Assembly: GCF_027596085.1 (NCBI RefSeq)
Contig: NC_072471.1
Coordinates: forward strand, 6,550,028-6,614,027
Source: Anoplopoma fimbria
Lineage: Eukaryota; Chordata; Actinopteri; Perciformes; Anoplopomatidae
Length of the DNA: 64,000 nt
Direction: 5' to 3'
Below are positions 56,086 through 64,000 of the stretch, piece after piece; position 1 is the first letter of the stretch; each line of letters begins with the position of its first letter. Under the pieces are notes generated by a model. The model saw nothing but the letters and a program-made list of their open reading frames with translations. It did not search any database and was not told where the DNA came from. Position numbers and translations under genes: made by a program.

Positions 56086-56405
56086 TTACTCTTAATGCTA
56101 TTCTATTTTGCACTGGTGTCAGTATTACTTCTTATACTCTTTAATGCTTACATTCACACTTTTACTCTATTGTTTTTTTCCTTCAATCTTTCTAGACCTA
56201 ATATATATATATATATATTCATTTTTTTACTTTATGAACAATTACTCTTAATGCTATTCTATTTTGCACTGGTGTCATATTACTTCTTATACTCTTTAAT
56301 GCTTATGTTCACACTTTTACTCTATGTTTTTTTTTCTTATTCTTCATTGATCAATCTTTCTAATTTTCTTTTTAGACCTAATATATATATATATATATAT
56401 ATTTT
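56086..56405. repeat. 156-bp tandem duplication ending in (AT)n
   Basis: TTACTCTTAATGCTATTCTA begins at 56086 and again at 56242. Both units continue TTTTGCACTGGTGTCA..ATTACTTC, CTCTTTAATGCTTA, CACTTTTACTCTAT, AGACCTAATATATATATAT and TTTTTTTACTTTA. The second unit has a small deletion (GTGTCATATTAC) and a TCATTGATCAA insertion. The open frame across it is Leu/Phe-rich and driven by base composition. Confidence 0.9.
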
Positions 56406-57060
56406 TTTTACTTTACCAATGAACATTTATTCTACATACAAACAATTAAATAGATTTCTTGTTGCCATCCAAGCCTTGATCTGTGTGACGCGTGTCCTAA
56501 ATTGGGGGAGGTCCTGCATCCATGATAAATTCCATGGTTTCCATCTTGTGCTGGATAAAAAAAAAAAAAAAAAGGGGAGGGAGGGAGAGAGAAAAACTAA
56601 TCTCCCAGAAATGAAGCTGGGCAGTGCATTGATCCAGTACGCGTCCCTTTCATCTGCGCACATATAGTGCCACAGGTGCAACATGAAGAGTAAATTGTCT
56701 TGCTGACTGAAAAACGCGCACTTAAACGCATCGGCGGATGTATTTCAGTATGAGTCTACTTTTATTTTTTTAAGCACTCATGCAAGTTGTGCATGACATC
56801 ACATAGGACATATCACATGACAGCGTTACCCGGTGGAGAGCAGCAGATTCCCCATTCTGTGGAGCCGGGATGTGCGGATGGACAGCCCTGGTTAAAAGTC
56901 AGATTATCCTGCTGCGGTGGTGCCGGTGTGTTGTGCCGAAGTCTGCTCCCCAGTCATACAGTGTCTCCAGTCCGTTCAGAGGGAGAGCGCCCCCACTCGG
57001 TGGTTTGTGGTGGTTCTGGGTTCATTCTGTTTAGTTAAAGGGGGGGAGGAGAGAGATAGT

Positions 57061-57511
57061 GAATGCATACCAGTGTTGGAGAGGTGCTGACAAGCAGTCC
57101 AGAAAGCTAAATGCATTATCAGTCAGCCTGACCATGTCCTCAGTAAAGAATTTAAACTAATGCCTTCAGGGCGGCGCTACTGTTCAATCAGGACAAGAAC
57201 AATGAGGTACTCCCACTCTTTTATCCCTGCAACCATCAGGTTACTAAATGATGACAAAAGTCAGGAGTAGGTGGAGAGCACACCAGTGTTGCTGGGTGTT
57301 TCCGGGGGCAGGGTGGTTGTTACTGACGGGTTGAAATGAATTGTGAGTTAAATGTGTGTGTTGGACTGCCTTTGATATATGTTTTTGTCTATCTCCTATT
57401 GCTATTTATTGTATTTATTTTATTAAGTAATTTATTATGTGAGACGGGAAACTGTGAACGAAATTGCCCATTTTGGGATAAATAAAGTTTTTCTAATCTA
57501 ATCTAATCTAG
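57061..57511 (+). mobile_element. 3' end of a non-LTR retrotransposon (LINE)
   Basis: The ATG at 57160 opens a frame reading MPSGRRYCSIRTRTMRYSHS followed by FIPATIRLLNDD. This is the typical C-terminal end of L2/Rex/CR1-type fish LINE reverse transcriptases, whose last motif is an S-G-R-R-Y ... S-F-I-P ... L-L-N pattern. About 220 bp later the copy ends in AATAAAG and the simple tail (TAATC)n at 57493-57511. Everything upstream of the last stretch of the open reading frame is missing, as usual for 5'-truncated insertions. The clade is uncertain. Confidence 0.75.
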
Positions 57512-57636
57512 ACCAATATGCAAAATGTATTTAATAATGATTAGTTTTTAGTTTAGTTTAGTTTATTTGCACAATTGAAAAACATTTTTTTTTAAAACAT
57601 AACATTGATAAATGATATTACAGTGCAGGAAGTAAT

Positions 57637-57856
57637 ATTGTATTCGTATTAGTTTGTTGCACTTATTGTATTCGTATTAGTTTGTTGCACTTATTGTATT
57701 CGTATTAGTTTGTTGCACTTATTGTATTTATTAGTTTGTAGCACTTATTGTATTTGTATTAGTTTGTTGCACTTATTGTATTCGTAGTAGTTTGTAGCAC
57801 TTACTATATTCGTATTAGTTTGTTGCACTTATTGTATTCGTAGTAATTTGCTTCTG
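57637..57856. repeat. 28-bp minisatellite, about 8 units
   Basis: Units starting at 57637, 57665, 57693, 57721, 57747, 57775, 57803 and 57831 follow ATTGTATTCGTATTAG then TTTGTTGCACTT, with small changes (TTTGTAGCAC, CGTAGTAG) and one unit shortened to 26 bp. There are no spacers between units, so it is a plain tandem repeat. It sits inside repeat-derived DNA just after the LINE 3' end. Confidence 0.9.
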
Positions 57857-57970
57857 CACTATACTTTTGCTCTGGTTTATGCTTTTAGATGCTTGTTTAA
57901 GAAAGGAGATGCACTTATGACTTCTGGTGACTAGTAGTTCTCTTGAATACCTATGTTGAATACACTTCCT

Positions 57971-58028
57971 GTAAGTCGCTTTGGATAAAAGCGTCTGCTA
58001 AATGACTGTAATGTAATGTAATGTAATG
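57971..58028 (+). repeat. 3' end of a dispersed retroelement sharing a tail with the SINE
   Basis: GTAAGTCGCTTTGGATAAAA, GCGTCTGCTAAATGACTG and a (TAATG)n run reproduce the tail of the minus-strand SINE at 14668-14961. The upstream sequence is different, so this may be a LINE-derived 3' end or a different SINE. Confidence 0.6.
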
Positions 58029-58802
58029 GAAGAGGCAGAAATTTGCCTCCACCTATATGGAGGCAAATTTAAAACATATATATATATACAGTATATAATA
58101 TTTAAAACAAAACCGCAATACTATATATATATACGAATACAAAAAGAAAATACATATGATATGAAATACTATTGAAAAAGCAATTTTACAAGATATGATT
58201 TATAATAACAATACATTATAAACAACAAGAAAACAAAGAAAAAAATGCAATGACATGTCCGTCTTCTTCAGGGTAGAGATGTACAGAAGCTCCACAGGAC
58301 TTAAATATGGATAGGACACAGGTGTTTTCAGTCCTTACAGTCTATGGTTCAATCATATAATAAATAACATAACTGCCTCACTCTTCGGTTATTAAAAAAT
58401 TACATTTGAAGGAATGATTTGATCAAGAAAAGCTCAGGTTGTACAGTCAACAATAAATACTATACATACAAAAAACAAAGAGTATAGAATGCAGCTTATA
58501 ATGACACTGAGCATTAAGAGATATATCATAAATATCATTTTAGGAAAAAATTGATTTCCTCAGGTTCCATTTAGGTTCCTATAAAGGAGACCTATTGCTA
58601 GACAGAATAATCTCAGGTAGATTTCATTTAACACATTAAGAATATGAGTTATATATTAGAAAAAATATTGGAGAAATACTATAGACATATATTAGAAAAA
58701 ACATGTCGGCACATCAGGAAAAGTAGTCCCTCTAGGAATAACTTATTCAATTTTGCATTTATGTCATTTTTGCATTTTTGTCATTTTTGCATAAATATCC
58801 AG

Positions 58803-58833
58803 TTATTCATTCATTCATTCATTCATTCATTCA
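58803..58833. repeat. (ATTC)7 microsatellite
   Basis: Seven consecutive ATTC units. Confidence 0.93.
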
Positions 58834-58924
58834 GGGTCAGAGAGAGGATGACAACTGTCAGCTCTGTTAGGAGGAAACACACATCGACAAGGAAACATAA
58901 TCCGGCACTACACTGCCAATGTAG

Positions 58925-59040
58925 CAACTTCTTCTTCGTGTTCTTTCTCTGATGTGTTGTTTTTATTGGCGGTGGGCAAACAACGAAATGGTACATTACC
59001 GCCCCCATCTGGTGTACTGTGGAACAGCACAGTTCATTTA
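58925..59040. repeat. Teleost dispersed repeat with GGCGGT...ACCGCC ends
   Basis: CTTCTTCTTCGTGTTC, TTTATTGGCGGTGGGCAAAC and GGTACATTACCGCCCCCATC match the order of a common fish repeat. The GGCGGT and ACCGCC words are inverted copies of each other. The family may extend further downstream (59210-59600), which I could not delimit. Confidence 0.5.
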
Positions 59041-59054
59041 AGCCGCTTACAAAA

Positions 59055-59088
59055 AATAAAATAATAATAATAATAATAATAATAATAG
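59055..59088. repeat. (AAT)n microsatellite
   Basis: About eleven AAT units, next to the GGCGGT-ended dispersed repeat. Confidence 0.93.
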
Positions 59089-60185
59089 TTATTTATTATA
59101 ATATATAATAATTATTATTACTATCATTATTATTTTATATATGTAAAAAATTATAAATTAATACAAAATAGTTTCCCACCTTTCTTTCAATCTATGCTTA
59201 ATTACACTCCTCTTTTTTTTTTTACTAAAGTTAATCAATGTGGTGCTTTCTTCTTGCTTATAGTACTAATTCTTTCCTTTGTTTCCAATATATACTGGTA
59301 GGCTACCCATAGAAACAACCCACTCATTTGAATTTTGTATCATATCTGCTATAATGCTATCATAATATATCTCAAACAGCAGGTTCGTCCATTAATTAAA
59401 GTCTTCTACAAGGAGCGTAAAACTGTAAAAACAGTTTTGCGTCTTTTGTCCATCAAGTTCTTTAAATTCCACATCTGTCACTTTCCCCAAAACATAGTGA
59501 GTTAAATGATATGGTGATGTATTTAATACACCCTATTGCAGCTTGAACTGAGCTTATGTCTGGGTCTGTTAGACTATTTATAGTTCAAAGGATATTTCCA
59601 TGACGATAATGTAATAATGTCGTGTTAACTGCCACTTCATCTAAATACGGATACAAAAAAGGTCATGGCGTAGGCCTATATTTGTTCTGACCTACTGATC
59701 AAATAACTGCAATACATGTCAGTGTCACAAGATGGAGCCAAACTAACACAGAAACAAGAGTACTGTACTACTTAAGGATGTAGAGCCTTTTGATGAATGT
59801 GTATAATAAAACATATTGATTACTTTGTAGAAGTGTCGGCCTGTCATTTCTATGAATTTCTGAGGATTTAATGTCTTTCAAAGTGACTTGGGCCTCATGG
59901 TGTTCATAATTCTAAATTTGAATCAACGCTGAGATAAAATGTTATTAATTTGATAAAGTGATTTTGCAAAATGTAATACATTCCAGCAATTCATTATTCT
60001 TCATTTTTTTGTAATCATAATGATTTTTTCAGCTGCCCACTTTCCTCAAACTGCTCAGATTCATCTAAGCTGTGAAACTGCAAACCATTTCCAGAAAATT
60101 GAATCCCTTCGAAACTACCTTTGTGACATTCAAACATGGATGTCTCAGAATATCCTCCAAATTAATTAAGAAATACGCCTTTATC

Positions 60186-60410
60186 CACTGTTGGAAGAAG
60201 TATTCAGATTATGCCAGAAAAAGTAGATGTACCACAATTTAAAAGATACAAGTATTGCATTCAAAACCTTACAAATGCAGTGGAGTATAAAGTACCTATG
60301 TTCTTCTGAAATGTAGTGAAGTAGAAGTATGAATTAAAATACTCAAGTACCTCAAAATTTTACTCAAATACAATGCGTGAGTAAATGTATTCAGTTAGAC
60401 CTTGTCCAAA
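60186..60410 (+). repeat. Teleost dispersed repeat (ACTCAAGTAC family), copy 1
   Basis: CTGTTGGAAGAAGTATTCAG, AAGTATTGCATTCAAAACCTTAC, GTAGTGAAGTAGAAGTATGA and AATACTCAAGTACCTCAAAA follow the order of a very common fish interspersed repeat. A diverged copy in the opposite orientation lies at 52690-52840. Probably a non-autonomous DNA element; the ends are not clear. Confidence 0.65.
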
Positions 60411-60783
60411 TAGCTTTCTTTTAATTAATTAATTAATTTTGGTCTTACTTAGTTTTAACTGATGTCATTTTTTCATTTGTCTTATTGTAAAGCACATAAC
60501 TGCATTTTTGAAAAAGTAATATATAAATAAAGTTGCTAACATAATTATATGTTGTATTGCCTTGTCTTCTTCCATTTCAGTTATTCATTTCAAACTTGCC
60601 ATTTCATCTTGAGAAGCTAACCGCAAAAATCTGATGTTTACAGTTGTTTTAAGATCATTTCAACCAAGAAATTCCACTCTAGCTGCTGGAAACATCCTGA
60701 TGTGTCACGTTGTCTACATTTAGACGGCTCAGAGGGAACATGAGACATCCTCCACCAAACCAGTAGAAAAGGCACAGAAACAA

Positions 60784-60840
60784 ATTTCCCCGCTGCGGGA
60801 CTAATAAAGGATTATCTTATCTTATCTTATCTTATCTTAG
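60784..60840 (+). mobile_element. Short LINE 3' tail with (TTATC)n
   Basis: The sequence TTTCCCCGCTGCGGGACTAA, then TAAAGGATTATC and a run of TTATC units, matches the 3' end of fish LINE copies that finish in a pentanucleotide repeat. Only the last tens of bases are recognisable. Confidence 0.55.
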
Positions 60841-61530
60841 AAACACAGGGCACATCAACCTGCTTCAAGAGTGTTTACTTATGTTCTCCCTGAGTTTTCC
60901 TATAAACCATCTAACCTCAAGTTTTCCCCTTTGAATTCCCCTTAAGTAGCTTTAATATAGAAATAAACAACTGTCCAACAGCATCACACATGTATCATCT
61001 TGTTCCATCTCTTCATTGAATCTACAGTGTTTACTGAGTAAGATATTTGAACCCGCTTGGTTTCATGGCTGCATTATTCCATCAACTGTAATTACTCTCA
61101 ATGTATCATTTTAAAAACACTCCTAATGTGTTTAATGTGACTTTAAAATTTGAGATTGCTAATGGATAAAAAAAAAAGTTTTGTGGGTTTGAACTAAGCT
61201 TGGCTGCACAGCACACGTTTACAAATTGATGTTATTTGCAGTAGGCCTTCATGTATGTTAGCTTTTTTTTCATGACTCTCAAAATGACAGTCCTGGCATC
61301 GCCGTCAGTTCATCTCAGCACTTCTTGCTGTGGATGTGACCCGCGGTTGTCATGACAGTGTTATGTGTAGGTGACTGTAAAATGGCTGTCGCAGTTGTGA
61401 TCGGTTCTTTCCATTCTTTTACATACAGGCAGCAGAGGCAGTTTTAGGTCATCGCATTCACTCACTTTCTTTTTTTTTTTCTCTTTTTCTCCAGGTCTAC
61501 TTTCCACAGTCATTTTCACCTTCCCCCACC

Positions 61531-61634
<104 letters not shown>

Positions 61635-62825
61635 TGACCTTTTATTTTCCAGCAGGTTACTTCTGTTTGGACCTTTAGTTTGATTGCAGTTAGTATTAGA
61701 AATCATTTTTCGGCTCACAAATATCATATGTAAATATAATATCCTTGTTTCAGAAACCTTTATTTGCCTTTAACTTGATTTTGAAAACCTTGCAAGCTGT
61801 TCTCCAATAAAAAAAAAAAAAAAAACTGTTGAATTGAAACACCTTATCCAGCTTTCAGATCTGGTCTGCCAGAGCCTCCTCAACCCGAAATAATGTCAAA
61901 CTTAACAATGACGATCTATTGCTAACTGCTCCACTCACCAGCTACTCACTAACTTTGTCAAAACAATAAGCTAAAAGACACTAAAACACTCCAAAGAGCT
62001 GAGGGTAAACGGCAGAGTCAAGTGAGCCCCCTTTACATTAACAAATTTCATCAATTGTTGATATAAAAAAATATGCATTAGTCCAGCTTTAATCTCAAAT
62101 GTTTGGCTAACAGTTTCGTTTTGTGTGCAAACCTGTGCGTGTGTGCGACAGATAAAGCGTGAGATTTTCTTTGCCTGGCTCAGCATGATCACTTTCAGAC
62201 TCAGTCAGGCAGAAAAATGTTTTAAGTCCCACAAAAACATAACCCTCAACCCCTCAGCACTAGCTGCTCTTCTCTACCATACATCCCCATCCTACGTCAA
62301 CCTCTTTAACAGCCCCCCTTATTCCTGCTGACTCTCTAAACATTCCCCTCATCAAAACTCTCTCTCTCCCAGGGAAAGAAAGCCACCATCACTCTCTTCT
62401 GTCCCACCGCTGTAAAGCTCCAAGGCCTTCTCGCCCGTCTTCCCCCCTCTCTGCACCTCAGACCACCCCCGTGTTGCTGCCGCTCAAATCCCCGGACTTT
62501 CCTTTTTTTTGCATTGTTTCACTGTGGCCCCTATTGTCAAAGCAAAAAGAGAAAGTTTGGGAGGGAGGGGAGGGGGGGGAGGCAGACAGGAACCCGAGGG
62601 GAGGGGAGGGGGAGAATGAGTCCTCTCTGTTCTCTGGGCAGGAGGGGTCCACCCACATCAGGGTGTGGAAAATCCGTCGCAGCTTCCTGCTTTTTTTTCC
62701 TCCTAGTTTTTCCCTTTCACTCCACTCACTCATCTCTGTCAGATTTCCTCCTGGCATCATGTGCCTTCCTCACTCTTCATGCATAGGATGAGATTACACC
62801 AAGCATGGCTGTGTTAAAACACACG

Positions 62826-62830
<5 letters not shown>

Positions 62831-62911
<81 letters not shown>
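62831..62911. repeat. (CA)40 microsatellite
   Basis: Uninterrupted CA run of about 81 bp, preceded by CACGCACGC. Confidence 0.97.
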
Positions 62912-62913
<2 letters not shown>

Positions 62914-63324
62914 ATGTCCTTTTTTTACTTGAGTTGGTAGGAGCAGGTGGCAACAACCCAAAATTGAAGCTAAAGCATTGGTGGGAAATTAAACATTAAC
63001 TAACTGCAGGAAACATACAGAAATCTGCAGTTTTATGCTTACTCGTGCTCGGAAGGTGAAGCAAATCTTCTTAGAACCAAGAGCAAAGCAGTCTGGAGTT
63101 GTGCTTTTATACATCAACATTTTCATGTGCTCTTCATCAATGATGTCAACATCTGATGTTCCTGGTAAAGGGCTCAACTCCAACATGTTCAGCTTTAGTC
63201 TAAATAGTGAAATCATTCTGCAAATGAAAACTGTAAACTTAAGCTAATTATGAGTCCGTCTGATTTTTTGTTACGATCCCTGATTTGCTAGTAACTGTAC
63301 ATTGTGAATCTTGATGCATTCATT

Positions 63325-63485
63325 TTGAGCCACGTGTCTGGCCAATCGGTGGATATAAGCCCAACATTCACACTCCTTTTAGCTGTAGTTTGGTCTCCAC
63401 CATCTCCTTTAGCTCTGTAGATGCTAATTTTGCCTCCCGTTTGATGCGGAGCAGGTAATGTTCATCGAGATAGAGCTTTTTTTTT
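63325..63485 (+). repeat. Probable teleost dispersed repeat fragment
   Basis: CACGTGTCTGGCCAATCGGTGG, TAGTTTGGTCTCCACCATCTC, TTTAGCTCTGTAGATGCTAA and GATGCGGAGCAGGTAATGTT read like a repeat I have met in other fish genomes. A second fragment, AAAAGACACTAAAACACTCC with AAAGAGCTGAGGG, at about 61965-62005 may belong to the same family. Recognition is from memory only. Confidence 0.4.
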
Positions 63486-64000
63486 ACTAAAACACATGGT
63501 TACTTAATCCATTGTTGATATAAAAGTATTGATTGCAGCAGATTTAATCATTGTAGGTATCATTTCCCCCACAAAACAAGGAAGCAGCGTTAAGGCTGAC
63601 ACAACCTTTAGCATGTTCATCGACCATTTCTTTATCTCTCTGCCATGCTTTCCATCAATCTTCCCCTATCCATCCTTTACCCTCCTCCATGTGAAGGCTG
63701 CGATTTGCATTCCTAACATGCTTAGAGGCTGTTGACACCTGTCGTCTGAGGGAGGCGCTTTTTCTTTTTTTTTATCCCATCAATCTTCCTCATTGTTATG
63801 GAGACCACGTGACATCCCCAGCAGGTCCATGTAGCTGATGTATTAAACATACAGTCATTGATTACTGATGACTAGCCCTCATCTGACTGGACCCACATGA
63901 ACCAAAACCCCATCTAAAAACTCTAGCTGTCATTTTGTGTTTTGAACAATCTGCTATATTGTTAATTTAGGTGTTGCACCATGAGCATGGAGAATACTGG

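Noticed and set aside
56095..56667. 190-codon plus-strand frame with Leu/Phe/Tyr-rich repeats
   Set aside because: It spans the 156-bp tandem duplication and AT runs, with the repeated residues simply reflecting the duplication.
57637..57856. Regular 28-bp repeat resembling a CRISPR array
   Set aside because: The units are contiguous with no unique spacers, and the DNA is vertebrate.

Overview
The window reads as nuclear genomic DNA from a teleost fish, probably a percomorph. The reasons are dense long (CA/GT)n microsatellites, a 1.6-kb fish-type Tc1-like transposon with IR/DR ends, tRNA-derived SINEs and dispersed repeats that I recognise from teleost genomes, and two spliced vertebrate genes with canonical GT-AG introns. 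There is no bacterial-type operon, phage, CRISPR array or rRNA. The species cannot be fixed from the sequence.

Layout. About 1-50.6 kb is gene-poor: microsatellites, poly-A/T tracts, interspersed repeats and non-repetitive AT-rich stretches, some of which look like candidate conserved regulatory DNA. A tRNA-derived SINE lies on the minus strand at 14.67-14.96 kb. Two copies of one teleost dispersed repeat lie at 16.56-17.12 and 47.99-48.33 kb. A Tc1-like element with a broken transposase spans 27,650-29,249. A second SINE remnant at 38.9-39.15 kb has had its pyrimidine tract expanded into about 145 bp of pure CT. The segment 39.6-41.4 kb (CRE palindrome, GA tracts, a 24-bp perfect palindrome, higher GC) resembles a promoter/5'UTR but carries no recognisable coding exon.

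The two supported genes are convergent. On the plus strand, leptin (most likely the lepb paralogue) has coding exons at 50,791-50,804, 50,945-51,101 and 51,280-51,600. It has a TATA-like box, an E-box and a perfect everted-repeat nuclear-receptor site just upstream. On the minus strand, a two-exon TMEM53-like (DUF829, alpha/beta-hydrolase-type) gene occupies 55,795-53,840. Both exon sets join in frame, giving 163 and 337 residues, and the leptin intron lies where the mammalian LEP coding intron lies. The two genes are neighbours; nothing in the sequence shows that they work together.

Beyond 56 kb the window holds a 156-bp tandem duplication, the 3' ends of two non-LTR retrotransposons, a 28-bp minisatellite, several teleost dispersed repeats and more microsatellites. 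Most long open frames in the window are translations of microsatellites (His-Thr, Cys-Val, Ser-Leu, Arg-Glu repeats) or random AT-rich frames and are not genes. Nothing here looks like a wholly new system. The best leads are regulatory (the leptin promoter sites and CTCF-like motifs) and repeat-evolutionary.
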